Part shown: piece after piece, positions 34,268 through 44,831 of the stretch | Numbering within the stretch: position 1 is the first letter of the stretch | How the letters are laid out: every line of letters begins with the position of its first letter | Source of the DNA: Mycolicibacterium parafortuitum | GTDB taxonomy: Bacteria; Actinomycetota; Actinomycetes; Mycobacteriales; Mycobacteriaceae | Direction of reading: 5' to 3' | DNA: 64,000 bases | Assembly: GCF_010725485.1 (NCBI RefSeq) | Contig: NZ_AP022598.1 | Location: 310,001 to 374,000, forward strand | Position numbers and translations under genes: made by a program | Notes under the pieces: model-generated | The model's input: the letters and a program-made list of their open reading frames with translations, nothing else | Databases searched by the model: none | Told to the model about the DNA's origin: nothing

Positions 34268-35221
34268 TCACGACCGCACTGCCCGCCCGATCCGGTCGGC
34301 GACCACCTTCACCGCGTCGACGACCTCGGGTGGTTCCAGCACCTCGAAATCGCATCCGGGCATCGCCAGCCACGGGATCATCCGTTCCGGGTCGTCCGCC
34401 CCGACGGTGACCAGGCACGCGTCCGGGCCGTCCGGTTCGATGTCCGCCGACGCGGCCGAGAACGTCTGCGCGACGACGTCGTGCGGGGCGAAGTACCGCA
34501 CCCTCGCCACGTACGGATACGGCGACGAGGTGATCGCGCGCCGGACGTACGACGCGGCATCCGGGCTGTCGCGCGGGACGAACGTCGTGCCCACCGCGCG
34601 CACCTGCGACATCCGGTCCAGCCGCAGGCTGCGCCAGTCGTCGCGGTCGCGGTCGAAGCACATCAGGTACCAACGCCTGCCGGTGGTGACCAGCTGGTAT
34701 GGCTCAACGCGGCGCTCGGTCGCGGCGCCGCGGATGTCGACGTAGCCGGCGGTGACGTGCTCGTGGTCGCGGCACGCCCGCGCCAGCGTCATCAGGACGT
34801 CGGGTTCGACCGGGGTGTCGGTGGCCGCCCCGAGGGTCACCGTCGTGTCGTGCACCGCGGCGACCTGAGACCGCAGCCGGGCGGGCATCACCTGATCCAG
34901 CTTGGTCAACGCCCGCAGTGCGGATTCCCCGACGCCGGCGACGCTGCCGCCGGCCGCGACCCGCAGGCAGACGGCCATCGCGACGGCCTCGTCGGGGTCG
35001 AGCAGCAGCGGAGGCAGCGCGGCGCCGGCTCCGAGCTGGTAGCCGCCACCGTGCCCGGTGCTGGCGTGCACCGGATAGCCGAGCTCGCGCAGCCGGTCGA
35101 CGTCACGGCGCACGCTGCGGGTCGTGACCCCGAGGCGTTCGGCGAGTTCCTCACCGCTCCACACCCGGCGGGACTGCAGCAGGCCGAGAAGCTGCAGGAC
35201 GCGGCTCGTCGTTTCGGACAT
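34268..35221 (-). CDS. WYL-domain HTH transcriptional regulator
   Basis: 317 residues from the ATG at 35221 (MSETTSRVLQLLGLL); an in-frame ATG at 35239 would add six residues. The N-terminal winged helix (SGEELAERLGVTTRSVRRDV, DRLRELGYPV) is followed by a linker with LDPDEAVAMAVCLRVAA, the WYL domain (VEPYQLVTTGRRWYLMCFDR) and a WCX C-terminal domain. WYL regulators often sense nucleic acids or small ligands. It is divergent from a DinB-fold gene pair, with a perfect palindrome in the gap, so local control of both is likely. Confidence 0.88.
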   Translation of the reverse strand: MSETTSRVLQLLGLLQSRRVWSGEELAERLGVTTRSVRRDVDRLRELGYPVHASTGHGGGYQLGAGAALPPLLLDPDEAVAMAVCLRVAAGGSVAGVGESALRALTKLDQVMPARLRSQVAAVHDTTVTLGAATDTPVEPDVLMTLARACRDHEHVTAGYVDIRGAATERRVEPYQLVTTGRRWYLMCFDRDRDDWRSLRLDRMSQVRAVGTTFVPRDSPDAASYVRRAITSSPYPYVARVRYFAPHDVVAQTFSAASADIEPDGPDACLVTVGADDPERMIPWLAMPGCDFEVLEPPEVVDAVKVVADRIGRAVRS

Positions 35222-35242
35222 AACCGAAGTCTGCCCCACTTC

Positions 35243-35261
35243 TAGGACAGAAACTGTCCTA
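35243..35261. promoter_or_regulatory. Perfect palindrome, candidate operator of the WYL regulator
   Basis: TAGGACAG-AAA-CTGTCCTA: 8-bp perfect arms with a 3-base spacer, in the 62-base gap between the divergent WYL regulator and DinB genes. Position and symmetry suit a dimer-binding site. Confidence 0.65.
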
Positions 35262-35283
35262 AACAGGTGCGAGAGTCGGAGCC

Positions 35284-35808
35284 ATGAGCACCGACCTCGT
35301 CTCCCTCCTCACCGATCAACTCGACTGGCACTGGACCCATCAGTTGCGGCCGCGACTGGCCGGGCTCACCGATGACGAGTACTTCTGGGAGCCCGTCGCG
35401 AACTGCTGGACCCTGCACCGCGACGGCACCATCGACTACGCCTATCCCCCGCCGCAACCCGAGCCGGTGACCACGATCGCGTGGCGGCTCGCGCACGTGA
35501 TCGTCGGTGTCCTCGCGGCGCGCACCCACTCCCATTTCGGTGGTCCCCCCGCCGACTACCAGAGCTGGGACTACGCGCTGGACGCCGAGACCGCACTGCG
35601 CCAGCTCGACACCGCCTACACGGCGTGGACGGCCGGCGTGCGCGGTCTCTCCGAGGCCGGGCTGGGGCGGCCGTGCGGCCCTGCCGAGGGACCGTACGCC
35701 GCCGAGCCGATGGCGGTGCTGGTCCTGCACATCAATCGGGAAGTGATCCACCACGGAGCCGAGATCGCTTTGCTCCGTGACCTTTACATCCACCAGAAGG
35801 AGAACTGA
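35284..35808 (+). CDS. DinB-superfamily protein
   Basis: 174 residues. DinB four-helix fold with metal-ligand-type histidines in TDQLDWHWTHQL, IAWRLAHVIVGVLA and INREVIHHGAEIALLRDLY. The family includes thiol-dependent enzymes (bacillithiol or mycothiol S-transferases) and proteins of unknown role. In mycobacteria a mycothiol-linked detoxification function is possible. Three bases upstream of a second DinB-fold gene. Confidence 0.82.
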   Translation: MSTDLVSLLTDQLDWHWTHQLRPRLAGLTDDEYFWEPVANCWTLHRDGTIDYAYPPPQPEPVTTIAWRLAHVIVGVLAARTHSHFGGPPADYQSWDYALDAETALRQLDTAYTAWTAGVRGLSEAGLGRPCGPAEGPYAAEPMAVLVLHINREVIHHGAEIALLRDLYIHQKEN

Positions 35809-35811
35809 ACC

Positions 35812-36411
35812 ATGCCCGCCATGCCCCCACCCATCGCCGACGAACGCGCCGGACTCAAGGAGTACCTGGCCGCGCAGCAGTACGCGTTCCACGCGATCGC
35901 CTATGGGCTCACCGACGAGCAGGCGCGCGCGACCCCGTCGGTCAGCGCGCTGTCGATCGGCGGTCTGATCAAACACGTCACCCAGTGCCAGCGGGGCTGG
36001 ATGGAGCGGGTCGCCGCCGCCCCCGAGTTGAGCGAGCGGGACAGACGCCCGATGCAGGATCAGGCGCAGGAGTACGGCGACCAGTTCGTGATGCGCGACG
36101 ACGAGACGCTGGCCGAAATCTTGGCCGCGTTCGAACGGCAGAACGCCGAGACGATCCGGCTGGTGGAGACCGTCGACCTGGGTGCGGCGGTGCCCGTACC
36201 GCCGGGCGTGCCGTGGTTCCCGCAGGATGTGCCGGCCTGGTCGGTGCGATGGGTGCTGTTCCACCTGATCGAAGAACTGGCCCGACACGCCGGCCAGGGT
36301 GACGTGATCCGCGAGAGCATCGACGGGGCAACGCTGTACGAGCTTCTCGCGGGACTGGAGGGTTGGCCGGCCACCGAATGGCTGACCCCGTTCACCCCGG
36401 CGGCGGGTTGA
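35812..36411 (+). CDS. DinB/DUF664-family protein
   Basis: 199 residues. DUF664/DinB pattern: EYLAAQQYAFHAIAYGLTDE, IGGLIKHVTQCQRGWMERV, and WVLFHLIEELARHAGQGDVI with the usual RHAG histidine. It is paired with the upstream DinB gene in an operon facing the WYL regulator. Low similarity to its neighbour suggests distinct substrates. Confidence 0.82.
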   Translation: MPAMPPPIADERAGLKEYLAAQQYAFHAIAYGLTDEQARATPSVSALSIGGLIKHVTQCQRGWMERVAAAPELSERDRRPMQDQAQEYGDQFVMRDDETLAEILAAFERQNAETIRLVETVDLGAAVPVPPGVPWFPQDVPAWSVRWVLFHLIEELARHAGQGDVIRESIDGATLYELLAGLEGWPATEWLTPFTPAAG

Positions 36412-36420
36412 CGCGGGACG

Positions 36421-37029
36421 TCAGCGCAAGACGAGGTCGAGCGCGTAGTCGACGACGGCGTCGAGGTCGTCGCCGAGGTGCCCGGCCAGCCACTGCTGGG
36501 CCAGCTCGGCCATCGCGCCGGTGTACATCGCCGCGCCGGTCGCCGCCGCGATCGGGTCGGTGTCGGGCTGTAGCCGCCACCCCTCGGTGAGCACCGCCTC
36601 GCGCAGCAGGTCCTGCGTTGCGGCGCGCCGTTCGGTCAGCACCGGATTGGACCGGGCGTCGGTGAACAGCACGCGGCCCCGGCGCGGGTCGGCGGAGCTG
36701 TGGTGCAGGACCGCGGCCATCCCGGCCCGGGTGCGCGCCCGCAGTGAGTCTCCGGCGCCGGCCATCGCCTCCTCGACGACGGCGGCGAGTTCGGCACTCA
36801 CCCGGTCATAGACCGCGCCGAGCAGGTCGTCGGTGCCGTCGAAGCTCTCGTAGAAGTAGCGGGTGTTCAATCCGCACTCGCGTGACACCGAGCGCACCGA
36901 CACCGCCGACTCGCCGCCGTCCCCGAACAACCGGTACGCGGCATCGACCAGCAGGGCGCGGCGTTCGGCGCGGCGATCCGTCAGCGGCACACCCGCCCAC
37001 CTGGTCGCATTCGACGCCGGACCGGACAT
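36421..37029 (-). CDS. TetR-family transcriptional regulator
   Basis: 202 residues from the ATG at 37029 (MSGPASNATRW). HTH at residues ~20-65 (ALLVDAAYRLFGDGGESAVS, then SRECGLNTRYFYESF). The C-terminal domain (AAATGAAMYTGAMAELAQQW) is unassigned. It is divergent from the UbiB-like kinase gene, with an inverted repeat in between, so that gene is a candidate target. The strand is opposite to that expected of Rv0653c, so orthology is not claimed. Confidence 0.85.
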   Translation of the reverse strand: MSGPASNATRWAGVPLTDRRAERRALLVDAAYRLFGDGGESAVSVRSVSRECGLNTRYFYESFDGTDDLLGAVYDRVSAELAAVVEEAMAGAGDSLRARTRAGMAAVLHHSSADPRRGRVLFTDARSNPVLTERRAATQDLLREAVLTEGWRLQPDTDPIAAATGAAMYTGAMAELAQQWLAGHLGDDLDAVVDYALDLVLR

Positions 37030-37102
37030 TGCTACAGCGTAAGCCGTCCCGGCGATGTTCTGGCCACATCTGTAGCCAAAGGGGGTGGGCCCACGCGTTC
37101 GG

Positions 37103-37125
37103 GTAGCGGTGTTGTGACCCGCTAC
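37103..37125. promoter_or_regulatory. Inverted repeat between TetR and UbiB-like genes
   Basis: GTAGCGG, 9 bases, CCGCTAC, 44 bases upstream of the UbiB-like start. Related GCTACA words also occur near 37030. Candidate TetR operator. Confidence 0.4.
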
Positions 37126-37168
37126 ACAGCTTTTCCCACAACCCGCGGCTTTTGACACACTGCATTAC

Positions 37169-38533
37169 ATGAGTTCCACCCAGAAAAACCAGCGAACACC
37201 ACACCGCGCGGTTGCCAGGTTGGACCGTGTCCCCCTTCCGGTCGAGGCAGCGCGCGTCGGCGCGACCGGCTGGCAGATCACCCGCACCGGGGCCCGCGTC
37301 GCTGCAGCCCTCGGCAAGCGCGGCTCCCTGCAGCAGAAGATCGTCAAGCAGATCCCCCAGACCTTCGCCGACCTCGGGCCCACCTATGTGAAATTCGGCC
37401 AGATCATCGCGTCGAGCCCCGGCGCATTCGGCGAGCCGCTGAGTCGCGAGTTCCGCAGCCTGCTCGACCGGGTCCCGCCCGCCGACACCGATGCGGTGCA
37501 CAAACTCTTCCGCGAGGAACTCGGCGACGAACCCCAGAACCTGTTCAAATCGTTCGACGAGAAACCGTTCGCGTCGGCGTCGATCGCGCAGGTGCACTAC
37601 GCGACGCTGCACTCGGGCGAGGAGGTCGTGGTCAAGATCCAGCGCCCGGGCATCCGGCGCCGGGTCGCCGCGGACCTGCAGATCCTCAGACGCGGTGCGC
37701 GCCTGGTCGAATTCGCCAAGCTCGGGCAGCGGCTGTCCGCCCAGGACGTGGTCGCCGACTTCGCCGACAACCTCGCCGAGGAGCTCGACTTCCGGCTCGA
37801 GGCCCAGTCCATGGACGCGTGGGTCTCCCACATGCACGCGTCACCGCTGGGCCGCAACATCCGTGTGCCGCAGGTGTTCTGGGACCTGACCAGTGAACGC
37901 GTGCTGACGATGGAGCGGGTGACCGGCGTCCGCATCGACGACGTCGCCGCGATCCGCAAGAAGGGATTCGACGGCACCGAGCTGGTCAAGGCGCTGCTGT
38001 TCAGCCTGTTCGAGGGCGGTCTGCGGCACGGCCTGTTCCACGGCGACCTGCACGCGGGCAACCTGTACGTCGACGACGACGGCAAGATCGTGTTCTTCGA
38101 CTTCGGCATCATGGGCCGCATCGACCCGCGCACCCGGTGGTTGCTGCGCGAGCTCGTCTACGCGCTGCTGGTGAAGAAGGACCACGCCGCCGCGGGCAAG
38201 ATCGTGGTACTGATGGGCGCCGTCGGCACCGTGCGGCCCGAGGCCGAGGCGGCCAGGGACCTGGAGAAGTTCGCGACGCCGCTGACGCTGAAGTCGTTGG
38301 GAGACTTGAGCTACGCCGAGATCGGCAAGCAGCTCTCGGCGCTGGCCGACGCCTACGACGTGAAGCTGCCGCGCGAGCTGGTGCTGATCGGCAAGCAGTT
38401 CCTCTACGTCGAGCGCTACATGAAGCTGCTGGCGCCCAGCTGGCAGATGATGAGCGATCCGTCCCTGACCGGGTACTTCGCGAACTTCATGGTGGAAGTA
38501 TCCCGGGAGCACGACCAGGAGTTGGACTCGTAG
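37169..38533 (+). CDS. ABC1/UbiB (AarF) family atypical kinase
   Basis: 454 residues. UbiB hallmarks: the KxGQ loop in YVKFGQIIASSPG, an Ala-rich nucleotide loop in FASASIAQVHYA, the catalytic lysine in VVVKIQRPG, the HGDLHAGNLYV catalytic loop and the metal-binding FFDFGIMGRI. UbiB proteins are ATPases that support quinone or lipid metabolism at membranes; in mycobacteria menaquinone synthesis is a plausible link. It equals Rv0647c. Its stop overlaps the next gene's GTG by one base (TAGTG). Confidence 0.9.
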   Translation: MSSTQKNQRTPHRAVARLDRVPLPVEAARVGATGWQITRTGARVAAALGKRGSLQQKIVKQIPQTFADLGPTYVKFGQIIASSPGAFGEPLSREFRSLLDRVPPADTDAVHKLFREELGDEPQNLFKSFDEKPFASASIAQVHYATLHSGEEVVVKIQRPGIRRRVAADLQILRRGARLVEFAKLGQRLSAQDVVADFADNLAEELDFRLEAQSMDAWVSHMHASPLGRNIRVPQVFWDLTSERVLTMERVTGVRIDDVAAIRKKGFDGTELVKALLFSLFEGGLRHGLFHGDLHAGNLYVDDDGKIVFFDFGIMGRIDPRTRWLLRELVYALLVKKDHAAAGKIVVLMGAVGTVRPEAEAARDLEKFATPLTLKSLGDLSYAEIGKQLSALADAYDVKLPRELVLIGKQFLYVERYMKLLAPSWQMMSDPSLTGYFANFMVEVSREHDQELDS

Positions 38534-39435
38534 TGCAGATCCGCCACGGCACGGCGCGCTCCGGCGAGCTGGAGATCCACTACGAGGACATGGGCGATCC
38601 GGGCGATCCGGCGGTGCTGTTGATCATGGGCCTCGGCGCGCAATTACTGTTGTGGCGCAAGGCTTTCTGCGAGAAGCTGATCGACCAGGGTTTGCGCGTC
38701 ATCCGGTTCGACAACCGCGATGTCGGGTTGTCGTCCAAGCTGGCCGGCAGGCACGCGGGCGCTCCGCTGCTACCCCGGATGGCGCGGTCGTTCGTCGGGC
38801 TGCCCAGCCCGGCGCCGTACACGCTCGAGGACATGGCCGACGACGCGGCGGCGTTGCTGGACCATCTCGGCATCGACACCGCCCATGTGGTCGGCGCGTC
38901 GATGGGCGGGATGATCGCCCAGGTCTTCGCGGCCCGGCACCATCCCCGCACCAAGACTCTCGGGGTGATCTTCTCCAGCAACAACCAGGCGGCCCTGCCC
39001 CCGCCCGGGCTGCGCCAACTGTCGGCGATCCTGCAGCGCCCCGACGGTTCGTCGCGCGAGGCGATCATCGACAACGCGGTGCGCGTCGCCCGCATCATCG
39101 GCAGCCCCGGCTACCCGGCCGACGAGCAGCGGCTGCGCGCCGACGCGATCGAGGGCTATGACCGCAGCTACTACCCGGCCGGGGTCGGCAGGCACTTCGC
39201 GGCGATCCTGGGCACCGGCAGCCTGCGCCGGTACGACCGCCAGATCACCGTGCCGACCGTGGTCCTCCACGGCAAGGCCGACAAGCTGATGCGCCCGTCC
39301 GGAGGGCGGGCGATCGCCCGGGCCATTCCCGGGGCGCGGCTCGTGCTGTTCGACGGTATGGGCCACGAACTTCCCGAGCCGCTGTGGGACGACATCGTCG
39401 GTGAGCTCAAGACCACTTTCGCCGAAGCTCCCTGA
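38533..39435 (+). CDS. lipG: Alpha/beta hydrolase, LipG-type
   Basis: 300 residues from a GTG overlapping the UbiB stop. Alpha/beta-hydrolase with the HG-like LLIMGLGAQLLLWRK, nucleophile elbow VVGASMGGMIAQ (Ser in GASMG), an acid in LHGKADKLM, and a C-terminal His in GMGHELPEPLW. Likely an esterase or lipase acting on lipids. It matches Rv0646c (lipG), lying next to the mycolate methyltransferase genes as in M. tuberculosis. Confidence 0.9.
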   Translation: MQIRHGTARSGELEIHYEDMGDPGDPAVLLIMGLGAQLLLWRKAFCEKLIDQGLRVIRFDNRDVGLSSKLAGRHAGAPLLPRMARSFVGLPSPAPYTLEDMADDAAALLDHLGIDTAHVVGASMGGMIAQVFAARHHPRTKTLGVIFSSNNQAALPPPGLRQLSAILQRPDGSSREAIIDNAVRVARIIGSPGYPADEQRLRADAIEGYDRSYYPAGVGRHFAAILGTGSLRRYDRQITVPTVVLHGKADKLMRPSGGRAIARAIPGARLVLFDGMGHELPEPLWDDIVGELKTTFAEAP

Positions 39436-39561
39436 CCTGGAAAGTTCGACTCCGGCGTCAATTCACAGGGTCCTAAACCCACGTAGCATCGCCTCCAGTC
39501 GGGCACTTTTCGCCGCCGTTTCAGGAGAACCTCTTCGGGCTGTGCCCAACGGGAAGCCGCC

Positions 39562-40437
39562 ATGGCCTCGACCAGAAAGCGCGACCTCAAACCCCACTTC
39601 CAGGACGTCCAGGCGCACTACGACCTGTCCGACGACTTCTTCCGGCTCTTCCTCGACCCGTCCCAGACCTACAGCTGCGCCTATTTCGAGCGCGACGACA
39701 TGTCCCTCGAGCAGGCCCAGCTCGCCAAGGTCGACCTGGCGCTGGGCAAGCTCGGCCTGCAACCGGGCATGACCCTGCTCGACGTCGGCTGCGGGTGGGG
39801 GTCGACGATGCTGCGCGCGCTGGAGAAATACGACGTCAACGTCATCGGCCTGACGCTGAGCGAGAACCAGAAAGCCCATGTCGAGCGCGTCTTCGCCGAA
39901 TCGGACAGCCCGCGGGACAAGCGCGTGCTGCTGCGCGGCTGGGAACAGTTCGACGAACCCGTCGACCGGATCGTGTCGATCGGGGCGTTCGAGCATTTCG
40001 GCAGGGACCGGTGGGACGACTTCTTCGCGATGGCGTATCGGGCGCTCCCCGAGGACGGGGTGATGCTCCTGCACACCATCACCGCGCTCACCGTGCCCCA
40101 GATGGCGGAACGGGGAATGCCGCTGACCTTCTCGGTGGCCAGGTTCGTCAAATTCATCCTCACCGAGATCTTCCCGGGCGGATATCTACCGACGATCGAA
40201 CTGGTCGGCGAGCATGCCGCGATACCGGGGTTCGAGTTGACGCGCACCCAGTCACTCCAGCCCCATTACGCACGCACACTGGACTGCTGGGCGCAGGCTC
40301 TGGAGTCTCGCCGCGACGATGCGATCAGGATCCAGTCCGAGCAGGTGTACGACCGGTACATGCACTATCTGACCGGCTGCGCGGCCGGATTCCGGGTCGG
40401 CTACATCGACGTCAACCAGTTCACGCTGGCGAAGTGA
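39562..40437 (+). CDS. mmaA2: Mycolic acid cyclopropane synthase / methyltransferase (MmaA2-like)
   Basis: 291 residues. SAM motif LLDVGCGWGSTM (residues 73-84), YSCAYFERDDMSLEQAQLAK, and bicarbonate/active-site-type IVSIGAFEHFG. The C-terminus (RVGYIDVNQFTLAK) matches MmaA2 rather than MmaA1. MmaA2 makes cyclopropanes on mycolic acid meromycolate chains. It is 126 bases downstream of lipG and followed by an MmaA4-like gene. Subtype by motif comparison from memory, so the exact specificity is less certain than the family. Confidence 0.85.
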   Translation: MASTRKRDLKPHFQDVQAHYDLSDDFFRLFLDPSQTYSCAYFERDDMSLEQAQLAKVDLALGKLGLQPGMTLLDVGCGWGSTMLRALEKYDVNVIGLTLSENQKAHVERVFAESDSPRDKRVLLRGWEQFDEPVDRIVSIGAFEHFGRDRWDDFFAMAYRALPEDGVMLLHTITALTVPQMAERGMPLTFSVARFVKFILTEIFPGGYLPTIELVGEHAAIPGFELTRTQSLQPHYARTLDCWAQALESRRDDAIRIQSEQVYDRYMHYLTGCAAGFRVGYIDVNQFTLAK

Positions 40438-40590
40438 CCGGTCGGCAGGATTGGATCGGGCAGGTCGTCGAACGCTACGCTGTGGTCTTCGAGACGCGTG
40501 TTTGCAGAAGGCCGAACCGTGTCTTAGGTAACGTCTCGTTCGTCTTGACAACGATGACGTACTGACACAGCAGCGCGAAGCAGAGGAAAC

Positions 40591-41487
40591 ATGTCTGACA
40601 ACTCCGCCGGCACGAAGGACCTGACTCCTCATTTCGAGGACATCCAGGCCCACTACGACCTGTCTGACGATTTCTTCGGCGTCTTCCAGGATCCGACCCG
40701 CAAGTACAGCTGCGCCTACTTCACCGGCCCGAACGTCACGCTGTCGGAGGCGCAGATCGCCAACGTCGACCAGCACCTCGACAAACTGGACCTCAAGCCC
40801 GGGATGACGCTGCTGGAGGTCGGTTGCGGCTGGGGTCTGACGCTGCAGCGCGCGATGGAGAAGTACGACGTCAACGTCATCGGCCTGACCCTGTCGAAGA
40901 ACCAGAAGGCGTACTGCGAGCAGCTACTCGGCAAGCTCGACACCGAGCGCACCTTCGATGTCCGGTTGGAGGGCTGGGAGCAGTTCCACTCGCCCGTCGA
41001 CCGCATCGTGTCGATCGAGGCGTTCGAACATTTCGGGTTCGAGCGCTACGACGACTTCTTCAAGATGTGTTTCGACGTGCTGCCCGAGGACGGCCGCATG
41101 ACCATCCAGAGCAGCGTCGGATACCACCCGTACGACCTCGCCGAGCGCGGGAAGAAGCTGACGTTCGAGTTGGCCCGCTTCATCAAGTTCATGATCACCG
41201 AGATCTTCCCGGGTGGCCGCCTGCCCACCACCGGAATGATGGTCGAGCACGGCGAGAAGGCCGGCTTCGTGGTGCCGGAGGCGATCTCGCTGCGCAACCA
41301 CTACATCAAGACGCTCGGCATCTGGGCCGACCGGCTCGAAGCCAGCAAGGATGAAGCGATCGCGGCCACCGACGAGGAGAACTACGAGCGCTACATGCGC
41401 TACCTGAAGGGCTGCCAGTACTACTTCATCGACGAGGCCATCGACGTCAGCCTGGTCACCTACCTGAAGCCGGCCGTCTCCGCCTGA
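40591..41487 (+). CDS. mmaA4: Hydroxymycolate synthase (MmaA4/Hma-like methyltransferase)
   Basis: 298 residues. SAM motif [18 protein letters not shown] near residue 39, [19 protein letters not shown], and the MmaA4-type segment [20 protein letters not shown] with [11 protein letters not shown] at the C-terminus. MmaA4 adds the hydroxy-methyl group from which oxygenated mycolates derive. No MmaA3 (methoxy-forming) gene is found beside it, fitting a keto rather than methoxy mycolate profile (inference). It ends at a strong hairpin. Confidence 0.88.
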   Translation: MSDNSAGTKDLTPHFEDIQAHYDLSDDFFGVFQDPTRKYSCAYFTGPNVTLSEAQIANVDQHLDKLDLKPGMTLLEVGCGWGLTLQRAMEKYDVNVIGLTLSKNQKAYCEQLLGKLDTERTFDVRLEGWEQFHSPVDRIVSIEAFEHFGFERYDDFFKMCFDVLPEDGRMTIQSSVGYHPYDLAERGKKLTFELARFIKFMITEIFPGGRLPTTGMMVEHGEKAGFVVPEAISLRNHYIKTLGIWADRLEASKDEAIAATDEENYERYMRYLKGCQYYFIDEAIDVSLVTYLKPAVSA

Positions 41488-41502
41488 CCCAGCTGAAAAG
41501 AA

Positions 41503-41534
41503 GAATCCCCCGCACGCCTGAATGCGGGGGATTC
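41503..41534 (+). terminator. mmaA4 terminator
   Basis: Perfect 12-bp stem GAATCCCCCGCA / TGCGGGGGATTC with an 8-base loop, 15 bases downstream of the mmaA4 stop. Confidence 0.8.
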
Positions 41535-41834
41535 TCCATGTCGGCCCGAAGGCCGCGGCTCTTCGGTGATGCCGCCACAGTCAGTATCGCCTCCGATCGG
41601 CGCTCGGCTGCGGCTTTTCGCACATACGCCGCAGCCGCGGTCGATCGGTGTTACCTTCACCCTCGAGGGTGCTCTTCGGCCACCGCATCACGGTTCACCA
41701 GGGGGATACCGGAGACCTCTGACCAGCGCGCCGGATCCACCGTTTGTGGGGGACGGTGTTCCAGGCGGGTCGGAGGCGGCGACCGAGGGGCACTCTCAAA
41801 ATCCCTACATCGTCGAAGGTCTTGTGAGACAAGA
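41535..41834. other. Convergent intergenic region between mmaA4 and rplA
   Basis: About 300 bases between two terminators. No RNA gene and no credible coding frame seen. Confidence 0.5.
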
Positions 41835-41859
41835 AAACCCCGCCCGGCGGGCGGGGTTT
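41835..41859 (-). terminator. rplA terminator
   Basis: AAACCCCGCCC / GGGCGGGGTTT with a 3-base loop, followed on the minus strand by TTTTCTTG. A classical intrinsic terminator after rplKA. Confidence 0.85.
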
Positions 41860-41886
41860 CTCGTAGCGTGCTTCGGGCTCGTCGGG

Positions 41887-42600
41887 CTAGGCCGACTCCT
41901 CCGCGAAGTTGCGGGTCACGGCCGGGTCCACCGGGATGCCGGGGCCCGTGGTGGTCGAGACGACCACCTTCTTCAGGTAGCGGCCCTTCGACGAAGACGG
42001 CTTGGCGCGCAGGATCTCGTCGAGCGCGGCGCCGTAGTTCTCGGCGAGCGCCTTCTCGTCGAACGACGCCTTGCCGATCACGAAGTGCAGGTTGGCCTGC
42101 TTGTCGACGCGGAAGTTGATCTTGCCGCCCTTGATGTCGTTGACGGCCTTGGTGACGTCAGGGGTCACGGTGCCGGTCTTCGGGTTCGGCATCAGGCCAC
42201 GCGGGCCGAGGATGCGGGCGATGCGACCGACCTTGGCCATCTGGTCCGGGGTGGCGATCGCGGCGTCGAAGTCGAGGAAGCCGCCCTGGATCTTCTCGAT
42301 CAGGTCGTCGCTGCCGACCACGTCGGCGCCCGCGGCGAGGGCCTGCTCGGCCTTCTCACCGACGGCGAAGACGGCCACGCGCGCGGTCTTACCGGTGCCG
42401 TGGGGCAGGTTCACGGTGCCGCGCACCATCTGGTCGGCCTTACGCGGGTCGACGCCGAGGCGGATCGCGACCTCGACGGTGGCGTCCTGCTTCTTCGACG
42501 ACGTTTCCTTGGCCAGCTTCGCGGCCTCCAGCGGCGTGTAGAGCTTGTTGCGGTCCACCTTCTCGGCGGCTTCGCGGTAGGCCTTGCTGTTCTTGCTCAT
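41887..42600 (-). CDS. rplA: 50S ribosomal protein L1
   Basis: 237 residues. L1 motifs [35 protein letters not shown] and [14 protein letters not shown]. It forms the L1 stalk that guides deacyl-tRNA from the E site. Last gene of the secE-nusG-rplK-rplA run, ending at an intrinsic terminator. Confidence 0.98.
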   Translation of the reverse strand: MSKNSKAYREAAEKVDRNKLYTPLEAAKLAKETSSKKQDATVEVAIRLGVDPRKADQMVRGTVNLPHGTGKTARVAVFAVGEKAEQALAAGADVVGSDDLIEKIQGGFLDFDAAIATPDQMAKVGRIARILGPRGLMPNPKTGTVTPDVTKAVNDIKGGKINFRVDKQANLHFVIGKASFDEKALAENYGAALDEILRAKPSSSKGRYLKKVVVSTTTGPGIPVDPAVTRNFAEESA

Positions 42601-42695
42601 TGATGTCTCCAGTTCAGAGTTGTGGTCGGCGGGCCGTAGCTGGCCCTCCCACGCTTTCGTACTTCTACTCGACCGTCGTCTGGTCGATCCGCAAG

Positions 42696-43124
42696 CTACT
42701 CGACCGTGATGCCCATGGAGCGGGCGGTGCCTGCGATGATCTTCGCCGCGGCGTCGATGTCGTTGGCGTTCAGATCGGACTTCTTGGTCTCGGCGATCTC
42801 GCGGACCTGGTCCCAGGTGACCTTCGCGACCTTGGTCTTGTGCGGCTCGCCGGAACCCTTCTGCACACCGGCTGCCTTGAGCAGCAGCTTGGCGGCGGGC
42901 GGGGTCTTGAGTGCGAACGTGAAGCTGCGGTCCTCGTAGACGGTGATCTCCACGGGGATGACGTTGCCGCGCTGCGACTCGGTCGCGGCGTTGTACGCCT
43001 TGCAGAACTCCATGATGTTCACGCCGTGCTGGCCGAGCGCGGGACCGACCGGCGGGGCGGGGTTGGCCTGCCCGGCCTGGATCTGCAGCTTGATCAGCCC
43101 GACGACCTTCTTCTTCGGGGGCAT
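42696..43124 (-). CDS. rplK: 50S ribosomal protein L11
   Basis: 142 residues, standard length. [20 protein letters not shown] and the C-terminal rRNA-binding [19 protein letters not shown] are diagnostic. It forms the GTPase-associated centre with 23S rRNA. 42 bases downstream of nusG. Confidence 0.98.
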   Translation of the reverse strand: MPPKKKVVGLIKLQIQAGQANPAPPVGPALGQHGVNIMEFCKAYNAATESQRGNVIPVEITVYEDRSFTFALKTPPAAKLLLKAAGVQKGSGEPHKTKVAKVTWDQVREIAETKKSDLNANDIDAAAKIIAGTARSMGITVE

Positions 43125-43166
43125 GGCTGTGCTTTCCTTCTTTTCTCTCGCCGGGCGGGTGCCCGG

Positions 43167-43997
<831 letters not shown>

Positions 43998-44039
43998 TCA
44001 GTCCTCTCTCAGTTTCTTTCCTGGCGTCCCGCTCGGGGA

Positions 44040-44486
44040 TCAGGCGAAGACCCAGGTCACAAGCCTCGCAAGGCCGAGGTCCACCCCGCCGATCAGCGCC
44101 ACCATGAAAATCAGGAAGAACAGCACCACGGTCGTGTAGCTGATCATCTGTTTACGGTTCGGCCAGATGACCTTCTTGAGCTCGCCGACAACTTCCTTGA
44201 GGTAGTTGACGATGTAGGTGATCGGGTTGCGGGACGGGCCGTCCTTGGGCTTCTTGGCCGTCTTCTTCTTGGCCTTGGGCCCGCGGCCGTCGTCCTTCGA
44301 TCCGGAGCTCTCGGTCTCGGGCTTCTCGTCGGCAGTTGCCTCGGCATCGACGGCACGCCGTGACCGCTTCCCGGTGGGCCGCAGGGGCCGCGTCACCACC
44401 GCGGTCTGACCGCCGGTGTCGCCATCGCCGGTCTCCGTGCCGCTGTCGGTGTCCGCGGAGCTGACACCGTCGCGCTCGTCGCTCAC
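44040..44486 (-). CDS. secE: Preprotein translocase subunit SecE
   Basis: 148 residues. A long charged N-terminal region (two-thirds) precedes the SecE core: [20 protein letters not shown] and one membrane helix [20 protein letters not shown]. It clamps SecY in the Sec translocon. 45 bases upstream of nusG and downstream of tRNA-Trp, as in other mycobacteria. Confidence 0.96.
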   Translation of the reverse strand: MSDERDGVSSADTDSGTETGDGDTGGQTAVVTRPLRPTGKRSRRAVDAEATADEKPETESSGSKDDGRGPKAKKKTAKKPKDGPSRNPITYIVNYLKEVVGELKKVIWPNRKQMISYTTVVLFFLIFMVALIGGVDLGLARLVTWVFA

Positions 44487-44574
44487 CGCATGCTTCCCGT
44501 CTGTTCGTCCTTAGTGATCCACTCTCCAGTATCCAGAACCGGAATGTGGCCACTCTGTCGAGTATTCAGTTGCG

Positions 44575-44647
<73 letters not shown>

Positions 44648-44831
44648 TCAGGGGATCCCTGCAGGGCCCACACAGATCGCGCGCTCCCCGTTCGCTCGAT
44701 CAGAGCCTGCGGACAGCGCGCTTAACTGGGAAAACCCCGAAGCCTGAGTGTAGCGCGCCGTGGGTCCGAGTTGCTAATCCGCACCATCTCGGACTCCCGG
44801 CGACGCGCGATCGCCGATGGCGGCGGGCCTT

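Noticed and set aside
36421..37029. TetR gene as orthologue of Rv0653c
   Set aside because: The strand relative to the neighbouring conserved genes is opposite to that expected and I could not compare sequences.
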